Assembly: GCA_046331625.1 (NCBI GenBank)
Contig: JAXLQL010000002.1
Span: forward strand, 248,001 to 312,000
Reading direction: 5' to 3'
From: JAXLQL01 sp046331625
GTDB lineage: Bacteria > Acidobacteriota > Terriglobia > Bryobacterales > Bryobacteraceae
DNA length: 64,000 nucleotides
Made by a program: the position numbers and the translations under genes. This document shows positions 7,525 through 16,323 of this stretch, in pieces (positions within the stretch are counted from its first letter, which is position 1; every line of letters begins with the position of its first letter). The notes under the pieces were generated by a model. That model ran no database searches. It was not told where the DNA came from and saw only the letters and a list, made by a program, of their open reading frames with translations.

Positions 7525-8712
7525 ATGACCAGCCGCCGCTTCTTCTTCCAAAACGCCGCCGCCTGGTGGCCGTTCTCTTCGCTTTCCTTCGCCGCCAAGC
7601 GGACCACCCCTGGCATCTACGCGCAACTCGGCATCCGGCCCCTCATCAATTTCCAAGGCACCATGACCACCATCGGCGCATCGAAGATGCCCGAAGAGGT
7701 CCACGCGGCCATGGCCGAAGCATCGCGCGACTACGTCTTCCTCGAAGAAGTGAAAGATCGCGTCGGCGAGCGCATCGCCAAGCTCTGCGGCACCGAGGCC
7801 GGCATGGTCAGCTCGGGCGCGGCCGGCGCGATCGCCATCGGAACCTATGCGTGCCTCACGGGCGAAGACAACGCCAAGGTGCGGCAGTTGCCGGATCTCA
7901 CGGGCATGAAGTCCGAGGTGATCATCCAGAAGCGGCATCGCAACGGCTACGATCACGCGGTTCGCAGCGCCGGCGTCAAGATCATCGACATCGAAACGCG
8001 GGAGCAATTGGCGAACGCGATCAACTCGAAGACCGCGATGATGTACTTCCTCGGCGGCACGAGTCATGACTGGGAATGGGAGACGCCGATCTCGCTCGAG
8101 CAGTGCCTGGAAGTGACCAAGAAGGCCGGCGTGCCGGTGCTCATCGACGCCGCAAACATGCTGCCGCCGTGGAGCAACATCCACAAAGTGTCGGCAACCG
8201 GTGTGGACCTCATCGCCGTCAGCGGAGGCAAACACATCCGCGGTCCGCAGAGCGCGGGGATCCTCGCTGGGCGCAAGGATCTGATCCGCGCGGCGTGGCT
8301 GAACTCGAGTCCACACTCGGATTCACAGGGGCGCGGGATGAAGGTGAACCGCGAGGAGATGGTCGGACTGTGGGTGGCGCTCGAGCGCTACGCCAAGCTC
8401 GACTTCGACGCGATCGACAAGGAATGCGAGCGCCAGGCTTCGTTTCTCATGGATCAGTTCCGCAAGATCGGGCTGACGGTGGAGAAGCTTCCGTTCGATC
8501 GCTCGCGCCGCGTGCATCGCGTGCATGTGACTTGGGACGAGGCGAAGCTGAAGCTGACGGCGGGCGAGGTGGAGAAGCAATTGCGCGATGGCGAACCGCG
8601 GATCGTGGTGCTGCGGGGCAAGGGCGGGCTCGAGTTCACGGTGTTCATGAATGATCCCGGGGATGAGAAGATCGCGGCGCGGCGGATGAAGGAGATTTTC
8701 GCGAAGGGGTGA
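7525..8712 (+). CDS. Exported SelA-like PLP-dependent enzyme (DgaE/aminotransferase class V-like)
   Basis: A 395-residue fold-type I PLP enzyme of the SelA/DgaE branch, with an N-terminal Tat-type signal (MTSRRFFFQNAAAWWPFSSL). Key features are the conserved SSGAAGAIAIGTYACLTGED region, the cofactor aspartate in VLIDAANMLPPW and the Schiff-base lysine in SGGKHIRGPQSAGIL. It lacks the N-terminal tRNA-binding extension of true selenocysteine synthase and is exported, so it is more likely a lyase or racemase on an amino sugar or amino acid. It should not be counted as evidence for Sec synthesis despite frequent annotation of homologues as SelA. It stands alone after a long gene-free stretch. Confidence 0.85.
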   Translation: MTSRRFFFQNAAAWWPFSSLSFAAKRTTPGIYAQLGIRPLINFQGTMTTIGASKMPEEVHAAMAEASRDYVFLEEVKDRVGERIAKLCGTEAGMVSSGAAGAIAIGTYACLTGEDNAKVRQLPDLTGMKSEVIIQKRHRNGYDHAVRSAGVKIIDIETREQLANAINSKTAMMYFLGGTSHDWEWETPISLEQCLEVTKKAGVPVLIDAANMLPPWSNIHKVSATGVDLIAVSGGKHIRGPQSAGILAGRKDLIRAAWLNSSPHSDSQGRGMKVNREEMVGLWVALERYAKLDFDAIDKECERQASFLMDQFRKIGLTVEKLPFDRSRRVHRVHVTWDEAKLKLTAGEVEKQLRDGEPRIVVLRGKGGLEFTVFMNDPGDEKIAARRMKEIFAKG

Positions 8713-8715
8713 TGG

Positions 8716-9090
8716 TTACTTCGTTGGCGAGGCGTTGTCGCCTCGGATCACCGGGACGCCTCTAGCCTCCACACCGTAGCCACCGCCAACGATTTCAGTC
8801 AGGGCGGAGTCAAGGTCGAGTATTTCGCCGTCCAGGCCCGTATTCGAGGAGAAGATGTAGCACGTGTTCGGGGCAGCGAGTTGTCGCAATAGGCTCGCGA
8901 TTTGCTCCGGAGTCTGCAGATCCGGCGAAATCCTGTGGCAGCGCGATGGATCGAGGTCGCCAAAATGGTCGAGCGCGTTCAGCACTTTCTTTCGGCCCTT
9001 GGGCGATCCGAGGAGTTCTATGTAGCGTTCGCGCTTGGCGGGAGCTGCGAACGTTCCCAGAAGCTGTTGTTCGCGCCTTCTTTCGTCCAT
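8716..9090 (-). CDS. Hypothetical protein, 124 aa
   Basis: The start was placed at the ATG at 9090, nine bases after the stop of the upstream gene, giving MDERRREQQLLGTF. The protein is soluble, of mixed charge, with RKKVLNALDHFGDLDPSRCH and PEQIASLLRQLAAPNTCYIF as the most structured segments and no membrane helix. No family was recognised. It forms a two-gene operon with the membrane protein at 9099-9953. Confidence 0.6.
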   Translation of the reverse strand: MDERRREQQLLGTFAAPAKRERYIELLGSPKGRKKVLNALDHFGDLDPSRCHRISPDLQTPEQIASLLRQLAAPNTCYIFSSNTGLDGEILDLDSALTEIVGGGYGVEARGVPVIRGDNASPTK

Positions 9091-9098
9091 CGTGACGC

Positions 9099-9953
9099 CT
9101 ACTCCCCCCAGAAAATCGCCTGCCAGTTCCACCCCGATCGCGTGACCACCGCTGCCAGCAACGCGAGCATGCCGTCCTGATCCAACCCGCGCGCAAATGC
9201 GGCAGGCACATCCACACTTCGGCCGCTGATGTTGGCTTGGGCCGCGCGCAAGCGCTCCGGCTCGATGAACGAAGTCTGCGCCGTCTTCCCGTACACGCGC
9301 TGCGCATTGGGCCGGCCGGGTTGCAGGATCGGATCCCCCACCCTGCGCATGTTCGCTTCATCGGCATCCTTGGGCGCCGCGCCGTCCGCGGACACGCGCT
9401 CCTTCACGCGCACCTGTTTCGCGGCCTCGTCCATTCCGATGATCACGGCGTGGCTGCGAGCATCGCCCTCGCGGAAGCGGTACCAGGCGACTAGCTCCGC
9501 GCCCGAGTCCACCACCTCGAACGGCGCCGCGGCCGAGTTGAGCGAAAGCAGCCGTGCCTTGAGCGTTGCCGCATCGACAGGAGTTGCTTGCGCCTCGGCA
9601 GGCACTCGCGTAACCGTGGTTCCGGTCCAATAGATCGTCGCCACGAAAGCCGCCGCATGCATCAGGGCCGCGCCCACTCCAAATGGCCACGTGGGTTTCG
9701 CAACCGCAGCGTCCGTGCTCCAGAACAGCAGCAGGATCGGCGTGAACACCATACAGGCGAGCACGCGCGCGATGTACTGCGTGACGTCCGCTGTGGATGT
9801 GAACGCGAGCACCAGGCCCGCGATTCCTGGCAGAAAGCAGATGGCCGCCGATAGCGCCGAGCCCTCCCAACCGCCGCGCCGCAGCCACACCAAATTCGCT
9901 GCGCCGAAAGCAGCCAGGTAAACGGCTGCGAGAATGCCGATGAAGCGTATCAT
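9099..9953 (-). CDS. Multi-spanning membrane protein of unknown function
   Basis: About 284 residues from the ATG at 9953 (MIRFIGILAAVYLAAFGAAN). Four hydrophobic helices occupy roughly residues 1-120. A soluble domain of about 160 residues follows (VPAEAQATPVDAATLKARLL onward), ending in GWNWQAIFWGE. The C-terminal part resembles no family I can name. The gene precedes the 124-aa gene by eight bases, so both are probably co-transcribed. Confidence 0.65.
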   Translation of the reverse strand: MIRFIGILAAVYLAAFGAANLVWLRRGGWEGSALSAAICFLPGIAGLVLAFTSTADVTQYIARVLACMVFTPILLLFWSTDAAVAKPTWPFGVGAALMHAAAFVATIYWTGTTVTRVPAEAQATPVDAATLKARLLSLNSAAAPFEVVDSGAELVAWYRFREGDARSHAVIIGMDEAAKQVRVKERVSADGAAPKDADEANMRRVGDPILQPGRPNAQRVYGKTAQTSFIEPERLRAAQANISGRSVDVPAAFARGLDQDGMLALLAAVVTRSGWNWQAIFWGE

Positions 9954-10191
9954 CCCTTGGACCCTCCGGATCTCGTTGTGCAAAGCACTGCCGTTGCAGC
10001 ACCACGGCCAGTGACTGCGGCATTCAACCATGGTAGAAGCATCGTCCGCGTTCCGCCAGGAGGGCGTATCGCACAAGCAGCCCAAGTGCGAAATGGTGTT
10101 TCGCGCGAATCGAGATGCGGGCCATGTCAAGAATCGTCATGACTCGCGCCGGACGCTTCCCGAAACCGGCCACTCAAGGTAGAGTCGAAAG

Positions 10192-11781
10192 GTGGGCAAG
10201 CTTTGGCAAGAGCGGGCAATCGTCGCCCTGTTGCTGGCAGCCTGTCTGGTGCTAGCGTTCCTGCAATACCGCTGGACCGGCGAACTCAGCCGGGCCGAAG
10301 GCGAACGGCTCATGGCGAGCGCGGGCAGCCGTTTGCAGCAGTTCACGCGCGCCTTCGACACCGAGTTGCGCCGGAGCGTCTTGGATTTCGTTCCGCCGGG
10401 TGAGGACGTGCAGAACCGGGGAGTGACGCGCGCGAACGAAGAACGGCTGCAAGGCGCTCTGGCGCGGCTCGACCGGCCGATCTTCGTCCGCATCGCGGCT
10501 GCCGTGCCCGATCGCTCCGGCCGCTTGACGTACTTCGAGGCGGATCAAAGCTCGGGGAAGTTCGCCCCTGCCGCGTGGCCCGATCAGGCCGCGTGGCAAC
10601 GGCTGAGAGAACGTTTGGAAGACGTAGCCCAGCGCGGTTCCCCTCCCGGGAACATGATCGATCCGGCGTCGGCTTTGATGGAGATACCGGTTTTCAGTGA
10701 AGAGCGTGAGCTCGAGTGGATGCTCTTCGAGATCGACACCGAATACGCCGCCCGGACTTGGCTTCCGGAACTGGCCCGGGCGTACTTGGACTCGGATGGC
10801 GACCAGCTATTTCGCGCGAGTGTCGAGTGGTCCGGCCAAACCGGGCGGATGGTATTCGGCGATTCGAAAGCTCCGGCGGTGGCGCAGGCGGCCTTCTTTC
10901 CGGTTCGATTCGGGCGAGGCGGCCGCAGCGGGCGCGAGGCGCAAGGGCGTTGGATCGCGAAGGTCACGCATGAGGCGGGTTTTGTTCCGGCCGCGGTGGA
11001 GGCAGCGCGCCGGCGCAACTTCGGCTTGGCTCTGGTGCTGCTGGCTCTGATTGCGGCGGCGGGGTTCGCGCTGCTCCGCAACACCCGGCAAGCGCGGCGC
11101 CTGGCGGCGGCCCAATACCAGTTCTTCGCGGGCATCTCGCACGAACTGCGTACACCGTTGACCGTGATCCAAGGATCGGCCCACAACCTCTCGAGCGGGG
11201 TGGTGAAAGACGACGTGCAGCGCCAAAGCTACTTGCGCGCCATCGTGAAACAGTCGGCGCAGCTCAACGAAATGGTGGACCAGGTGCTGGCGTACGGATC
11301 CGCCAGCAATGCCTCTGCCGGAACGGGCTCGGCGCCTCTGGATGTCGCGGTGAGCGAAGCCATCGAAGCTGCAGCCGTCGAACTGGAGCAAAGCGGGCGT
11401 TCGGTGGATGTGGACATGCCGCCGGACTTGCCCGAGTTGCGCGGCGATCCGCTTACTCTGCGGCGGGTATTGTCGAACCTGATTCTCAATGCGATCCGGC
11501 ACGGCGGCGGTGAAGTGCGCGTAAGCGCGAGACGCTCGGGTGGCGTGGTGGAGATCACGGTCTCCGATAGCGGCGACGGCATTCCGCCGGATGAGTTGAA
11601 GCAAATCTTCGAGCCGTTCTTCCGGGGCGAGCAAGCGCGGAACGGGCGGTCGCGTGGCACGGGACTCGGCCTCAGTCTCGTGAAAGAGTCGGTGGAAAGT
11701 CTGGGAGGAAACGTGACCGTGGAATCTTTCCCTGGCAAGGGAACCGCGATTACCTTGCGGTGGCCGGTGGCTTCGGTATGA
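10192..11781 (+). CDS. Membrane sensor histidine kinase
   Basis: A 529-residue kinase with GTG start. A first transmembrane helix (residues 8-24), a periplasmic sensor region of about 250 residues, and a second helix (about 278-295) lead to the HisKA domain. The phospho-acceptor is His317 in FAGISHELRTP. The HATPase domain has the N-box NLILNAIRHG, DSGDGIPPDEL and GTGLGLSLVKE. It autophosphorylates and passes phosphate to the regulator encoded next, whose ATG overlaps the kinase stop (ATGA). The sensor domain shows no familiar fold, so the signal is unknown. Confidence 0.93.
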   Translation: MGKLWQERAIVALLLAACLVLAFLQYRWTGELSRAEGERLMASAGSRLQQFTRAFDTELRRSVLDFVPPGEDVQNRGVTRANEERLQGALARLDRPIFVRIAAAVPDRSGRLTYFEADQSSGKFAPAAWPDQAAWQRLRERLEDVAQRGSPPGNMIDPASALMEIPVFSEERELEWMLFEIDTEYAARTWLPELARAYLDSDGDQLFRASVEWSGQTGRMVFGDSKAPAVAQAAFFPVRFGRGGRSGREAQGRWIAKVTHEAGFVPAAVEAARRRNFGLALVLLALIAAAGFALLRNTRQARRLAAAQYQFFAGISHELRTPLTVIQGSAHNLSSGVVKDDVQRQSYLRAIVKQSAQLNEMVDQVLAYGSASNASAGTGSAPLDVAVSEAIEAAAVELEQSGRSVDVDMPPDLPELRGDPLTLRRVLSNLILNAIRHGGGEVRVSARRSGGVVEITVSDSGDGIPPDELKQIFEPFFRGEQARNGRSRGTGLGLSLVKESVESLGGNVTVESFPGKGTAITLRWPVASV

Positions 11782-12461
11782 CGCCCAGAATTCTGATCGT
11801 CGAAGACGAGCCCGCGGTGCGGATGATCGTGGCGGACCTGCTCCGCGATGCCGGTTACGCCGTGGAGGAGTGCGCTGAGGCGGGAGCAGCGCTGCCTCGG
11901 CTCGGCGAAAGCTTTGACCTGCTGGTGGTGGACGTGATGATGCCCGGCCTCGATGGCTTCGGCTTCTGTCATCGGGCGCGCGAGCAAGGCTTCGATGGCG
12001 CGATCCTGATGCTGACGGCGCGGACGGCGCTCGAAGATCGCGTCACGGGCTTGCGCACCGGCGCCGATGACTACGTGACCAAGCCTTTTGAGCCGCCGGA
12101 ACTACTGGCGCGCGTAGCGGCACTGCTGCGCCGCGTGCGTAAAGTGGAGTTGACGCCGGTGATGCTGTTCGAGTTCGGCGCGGTGAAGGCCGACTTCGTC
12201 CAAGGAGTGGTCACCAGGAACGGCGAGCGCGTGAATCTTGCCGCGAAAGAGCTGCAGTTATTGCGGTATCTGGTGGATCATCGCGGCCAAGTCGTGAGTC
12301 GCGACCGGCTTCTTCGCGATGTCTGGAGCCAGCAACCCTACATCACGCCGCGTACCGTGGATACCCACATCTCCTGGCTGCGGCAAAAGCTCGAGCCCAA
12401 TCCGCAAACGCCGCAACACATCTTGACTGTCCGCGGCGAAGGCTACCGCTTCGAGCGGTGA
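11778..12461 (+). CDS. OmpR/PhoB-type response regulator
   Basis: 227 residues from the ATG at 11778, which overlaps the kinase stop by four bases. The receiver has the acidic pair in VEDEPA, phosphoacceptor Asp52 in LLVVDVMMPG and the conserved Lys in VTKPFEPPE. The C-terminal winged helix (LAAKELQLLRYLVDHRGQVV, then TVDTHISWLRQKLE) is the OmpR DNA-binding domain. It is the cognate partner of the preceding kinase. The target genes are unknown; the di-heme peroxidase 68 bp downstream is the nearest candidate. Confidence 0.94.
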   Translation: MTPRILIVEDEPAVRMIVADLLRDAGYAVEECAEAGAALPRLGESFDLLVVDVMMPGLDGFGFCHRAREQGFDGAILMLTARTALEDRVTGLRTGADDYVTKPFEPPELLARVAALLRRVRKVELTPVMLFEFGAVKADFVQGVVTRNGERVNLAAKELQLLRYLVDHRGQVVSRDRLLRDVWSQQPYITPRTVDTHISWLRQKLEPNPQTPQHILTVRGEGYRFER

Positions 12462-12529
12462 ATCACGCCTTGACACTCCTTGACACAACCCGGCTCGTGG
12501 ACGCCGCGTTCAACCTGATGTAGGCGATT

Positions 12530-14353
12530 ATGAGACTTTCTTTGATCCTTCTTTTGACGCCCATCGCGGTGTTGGCGCAGCGTGGCGGAGGTGGCCCCGG
12601 CGGTGGTGGCCCAGGTGGAGGAGGCGCTGGCCAGAATCCGCCTCTGGCCTCGCTCAAGACGGTGACCCCACCGAAGCCAACCGGCCTCGACCGCTATGTC
12701 CAGGACGAAGTCGCGCTCGTTGCGCTCGGCAAGGTGTTCTTCTGGGACATGCAGGCAGGCAGCGACGGCCGCACCGCCTGCGCGACCTGTCACTTTCACG
12801 CCGGCGCCGATCATCGATCGCAGAATCAGCTCTCCGGCGCCGATGCCGTAGCGAACCAGTCGCTAACCGCGGCCGACTTCCCCTTTCGCAAACTCACCAA
12901 CCCCGGCAACAATCGTTCGGCGGTAGCCAGCGACAAGCGGCAAGTGGCGGGCTCGATGGGAGTGGTGATGCGCGAGTTTGTCGATGTCGAGCCCGGTAGC
13001 GGCACTGACCTTTCGCGAGACGTGGCGTTCGCCTCGCCGTTCCTGCCGAACGGCATCCACGTGCGTCAGGTGACCGGGCGCAACTCGCCTTCGGTGATCA
13101 ACGCCGTCTTCAACGTCCGCAATTTCTGGGACGGGCGCGCGAGCAACATTTTTACCGGCAGCACTCCCTTTGGTGACTCCGATACGGGACTTCGCGCGGC
13201 CGTTGTGCGCAACGGGAAGCTCGAGCGGGAGGCCGTGCGGATCGACAACGCGAGTCTGGCGTCGCAAGCGGTGGGTCCGGCGTTGAGCTCCGTGGAGATG
13301 TCTTGGGCAGGACGCGGCTGGCCCGCCCTGGGCCGCAAGCTGCTCAATTTGGCGCCCCTCGCACGGCAGAAGGTTTCTCCTGACGACAGCGTTCTCGGCG
13401 TCATGGCGAATGCCGGGGGCAATGGCCTGCGCTCCGAGTTCAGTTATGCCGCGTTGATCCAAGCGGCGTTCCGGCCCGAGTATGTGAACTCGACGGAACT
13501 GCTCGACGGTTACTCCCAAGCCGAGCAGAACTTCGCGCTGTTCTGGGGCTTGGCGATTCAAGCCTACGAGTCGACGCTGGTTGCGAACGACTCGCGCGTG
13601 GACCAGTTTCTGGAAGGCCGCACCGCTGCGCTCACTGCGCTCGAGCAGCAAGGACTGAACGAGTTCCGCAATGGCGGTTCGCAGTGCATCAATTGCCACA
13701 ACGGCGCGGAGACGACTGCCGCCGGATGGAGCGTAGTGCAGCGCCGCGCCACATTGGCCACGACGCCGGCCAATCTTGGCTTCTTCCGGATCGGTGTCAG
13801 TCCGATCACCGAGGATATCGGCTTCGGCGGCAAAGATGACTTCGGATCGCCTCTGTTCAATCTTGCCACTCCCAATGCGGCGGGGACTTTCAAGGCGCCT
13901 TCGCTCCGGAACGTGGAGTTCACCGGCCCCTATTTTCACAACGGCGGGCAAGCGACGCTCGAACAAGTGCTCGACTTCTACGCCCGCAACGGCGACTTTC
14001 CCGATGGCGGCAACCTCGGGCCTGGCATCGGCAACATTCGGCTGACCCAAGCCGAGCGCACTTCGATTGTCGCTTTCCTGAAAGCTCTCTCCGATGACCG
14101 CGTGCGATTCCAGCGCGCGCCGTTCGATCACCCATCGCTGTGTGTGCCGAATGGGCATGTCGAGTCCGCTCCAGGACAACTCGCCCTCGATCCCGAGCAG
14201 GCGGGCTCGGTAGCGGCTGACAAGTGGGCGCTGGTGCCCGAGGTGGGCAAGGATGGGCTCAGTGTTCCCTTGCAAACGTTCGATGAGTTGTTACGCGGAG
14301 CCGGCAATGATGGTAGCCGCGCCAACACGATGACCGCGGCGTGCAAGCCGTAA
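12530..14353 (+). CDS. Di-heme cytochrome c peroxidase/MauG-family protein
   Basis: A 607-residue exported protein. After a short signal peptide (MRLSLILLLTPIAVLA) comes a glycine-rich linker of repeated GGGGP units, then the first heme motif CATCH (84-88) and a second CINCH near residue 387. The region KAPSLRNVEFTGPYFHNGGQ is typical of the bacterial di-heme peroxidase family. It probably reduces peroxide or oxidises a periplasmic substrate using electrons from small cytochromes. Family members are often shorter, about 350-400 residues, so the long insert between the hemes is notable. It follows the two-component pair in the same direction. Confidence 0.88.
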   Translation: MRLSLILLLTPIAVLAQRGGGGPGGGGPGGGGAGQNPPLASLKTVTPPKPTGLDRYVQDEVALVALGKVFFWDMQAGSDGRTACATCHFHAGADHRSQNQLSGADAVANQSLTAADFPFRKLTNPGNNRSAVASDKRQVAGSMGVVMREFVDVEPGSGTDLSRDVAFASPFLPNGIHVRQVTGRNSPSVINAVFNVRNFWDGRASNIFTGSTPFGDSDTGLRAAVVRNGKLEREAVRIDNASLASQAVGPALSSVEMSWAGRGWPALGRKLLNLAPLARQKVSPDDSVLGVMANAGGNGLRSEFSYAALIQAAFRPEYVNSTELLDGYSQAEQNFALFWGLAIQAYESTLVANDSRVDQFLEGRTAALTALEQQGLNEFRNGGSQCINCHNGAETTAAGWSVVQRRATLATTPANLGFFRIGVSPITEDIGFGGKDDFGSPLFNLATPNAAGTFKAPSLRNVEFTGPYFHNGGQATLEQVLDFYARNGDFPDGGNLGPGIGNIRLTQAERTSIVAFLKALSDDRVRFQRAPFDHPSLCVPNGHVESAPGQLALDPEQAGSVAADKWALVPEVGKDGLSVPLQTFDELLRGAGNDGSRANTMTAACKP

Positions 14354-14414
14354 CAGACGAACCCACAGCACGGCAGCTTCGACGGCCGCGGGAACGTGAT
14401 ATCGTCGCTATTCT

Positions 14415-15623
14415 ATGGACCGGCGAACTATCCTTCAAGGCGCGGCCTTGACCGCGCTCTCCTACAAGCGAGTGCTCGGCGCCAATGACCGAGTCGGCAT
14501 CGGACTCATCGGATGCGGCAACCGCGGCATCCAAGCGTTGCTCAAGGGCGCGCTCGAGTTTCAGGAGTCCACTAACATCGAGTTCCGCGCTGTTTGCGAC
14601 ATCTGGAAGCAGCATCGCGAAGAAGCCGCGGATGTGGTGAAGAAGTCCGCTGGGAACGATCCTCGCCAGATGAAGGCGTATCGCGAGTTGCTCGCCTCGA
14701 AAGACATCGACGCGGTCATCATCGCCACGCCGGACCATCAGCACGCCACCATGCTCACCGATGCCGTGCGTGCGGGCAAAGACGCATACTGCGAGAAGCC
14801 GCTGGCGATGGAGATGAAGGAACTCATCACCTGTCACGACACGGTGAAGAAGTCCGATCGCGTGGTGCAGATGGGCACGCAGATTCGCAGTTTGCCCAGT
14901 TCCATGGCGGCGAAGAAGTGGATCGCCGCGGGCGGGCTCGGGCAGGTGTTCAAAGTGGAGCAGGAGCGCAACGGCGTCAAGCCCTACTGGCATCGCTATG
15001 CCGAACGCACGCTCGCGCCGGAAGACACCGATTGGAAGGCGTTCCTGTTCAATCGCAAGGACCGTGGCTTCGACGCCAAGCAACAGGCCGGCTGGTTCGG
15101 CTACCGCGACTTCTCGCGCGGGCCGCATTCGAACCTCGCGGTGCATTTCTTCGACTTGGTGCATCACATCATGGGCGTGCAGCATCCCAAGCGCGCCGTG
15201 TCGCTCGGCGGATCGTACCGCTATCGCGAAGACTTCACCGCCCCGGATTCGGTGGAGGTGATCCTCGAGTACGACAACTTCCTGCTGCGTTACAGCTCGG
15301 CGTTCGGAACGGGCGCGGGGAACTACCTGAAGTTCTTCGGGCCCAAAGGGACGCTCGATGCTTCCAACTGGTCCGGTGCGCCGTTCGCGGTGGTGGGCAA
15401 GGGAGCGGAAACGCCGGTCCCCGAGGACACGAAGATTCCCGAAGAGCAGAGCGATCCGCACATGTTGAATTGGCTGAAATGCCTGCGCTCGCGGCAACAG
15501 CCGAATGCGCCGATCGAGGCTGGATACGGGCATGCGGTGGCGGTGATCCTGGCGGACGAGGCGCTGATTCGCGGGCGGCGGATGGTCTACGACGCGTCGA
15601 AGCGGTCGATCAAGGAAGGGTAG
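14415..15623 (+). CDS. Tat-exported Gfo/Idh/MocA-family oxidoreductase
   Basis: 402 residues. The signal MDRRTILQGAALTAL has a twin-arginine motif. The Rossmann motif is GIGLIGCGNRGIQAL, and YCEKPLAMEMKEL carries the EKP motif of Gfo/Idh/MocA dehydrogenases. These enzymes oxidise or reduce sugars or sugar derivatives with NAD(P), and exported members retain a tightly bound cofactor. The 60-bp spacing from the peroxidase gene suggests separate or weakly linked transcription. The substrate is unknown. Confidence 0.9.
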   Translation: MDRRTILQGAALTALSYKRVLGANDRVGIGLIGCGNRGIQALLKGALEFQESTNIEFRAVCDIWKQHREEAADVVKKSAGNDPRQMKAYRELLASKDIDAVIIATPDHQHATMLTDAVRAGKDAYCEKPLAMEMKELITCHDTVKKSDRVVQMGTQIRSLPSSMAAKKWIAAGGLGQVFKVEQERNGVKPYWHRYAERTLAPEDTDWKAFLFNRKDRGFDAKQQAGWFGYRDFSRGPHSNLAVHFFDLVHHIMGVQHPKRAVSLGGSYRYREDFTAPDSVEVILEYDNFLLRYSSAFGTGAGNYLKFFGPKGTLDASNWSGAPFAVVGKGAETPVPEDTKIPEEQSDPHMLNWLKCLRSRQQPNAPIEAGYGHAVAVILADEALIRGRRMVYDASKRSIKEG

Positions 15624-15654
15624 CCCCCGGCTGTTACAGGAGCGCTGTCGTACT

Positions 15655-15859
15655 GGCACTCGGGTCATTTGATGCCAACTTCGCAGTTTGCGAAGATGAA
15701 GAGCTGCGGGAATTCATTTCCGCCGCTGCGAAACATCCAGAAACTCTGCGGGTCGCGGGGGGACCTCTATCGACACGCCAGCGAGCGGAATGGAAGAGCT
15801 TGGTTGATGTGCGCCGGCAGTACGCGTAAGTGGACTTGGTTGGCAGTGCTCGTCAGTGA
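15655..15859 (+). pseudogene. Remnant of a HigB-type toxin
   Basis: One frame reads ELREFISAAAKHPETL, then RQRAEWKSLVDVRRQYA, a TAA (15827-15829), and VDLVGSARQ before a TGA (15857-15859). This follows the N-terminal half of HigB toxins, including the AEWKS segment and the following DLVGSAR strand. The TAA sits where one residue would be expected, and the C-terminal half (the FNIGGNKYR region) is missing. It lies directly upstream of an intact HigA-like antitoxin in the usual higB-higA order. The call rests on motif memory and no alignment was run. Confidence 0.6.
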
Positions 15860-15890
15860 TGTCTCGGTAAGGATTCAACCAGGAGGATCT

Positions 15891-16295
15891 ATGCCCGCGC
15901 TGAGCGCCAACCGTTACGCCACTGTAATTGCGGAACATCGTTACGTCCCCAAGCTGATCACCTCGGCTTCCGAGTACAGCCGGGCCAGGACTGTTCTCGA
16001 AAACCTACTCTTTCCCGAGCGCCGCCTCAGCCAGGAAGAGGACGCGCTCGCCCAACTTCTGCTGCACCTGATCGACGTCTACGAGACCCAGGCGTTTCCC
16101 GCTCCCGATTCTTCGCCTCGCGACGCTCTCCGCCACCTGATGGATCAGCGCGGCCTCAAGCAGGTGGACCTCATCGCTCCCCTCGGCGCCGCGTCGATCG
16201 TCTCGGAAATCCTCAGCGGCAAGCGCGACATCAACGCCCGGCAAGCGCGCCGGCTAGCGGACTTCTTCGGCATCAGCGCCGGCGTGTTCGTCTGA
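15891..16295 (+). CDS. higA: HigA-like antitoxin, XRE family
   Basis: 134 residues. The start at 15891 was chosen because AGGAGG ends five bases before it and MPALSANRYATVIAEHRY matches the antitoxin N-terminus. The C-terminal helix-turn-helix reads RHLMDQRGLKQVDLIAPLG, then SEILSGKRDINARQARRLAD. Its usual job is to bind and neutralise HigB and repress the operon. Here the partner toxin upstream is broken, so it is an orphan that may survive as a regulator or as protection against related toxins. Confidence 0.85.
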   Translation: MPALSANRYATVIAEHRYVPKLITSASEYSRARTVLENLLFPERRLSQEEDALAQLLLHLIDVYETQAFPAPDSSPRDALRHLMDQRGLKQVDLIAPLGAASIVSEILSGKRDINARQARRLADFFGISAGVFV

Positions 16296-16323
16296 CCCGC
16301 GCCAAATCTGATAGATTCTCCAC

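Noticed and set aside
7525..8712. Treating the SelA-like protein as support for selenocysteine synthesis
   Set aside because: It has an export signal and lacks the N-terminal domain of true SelA.
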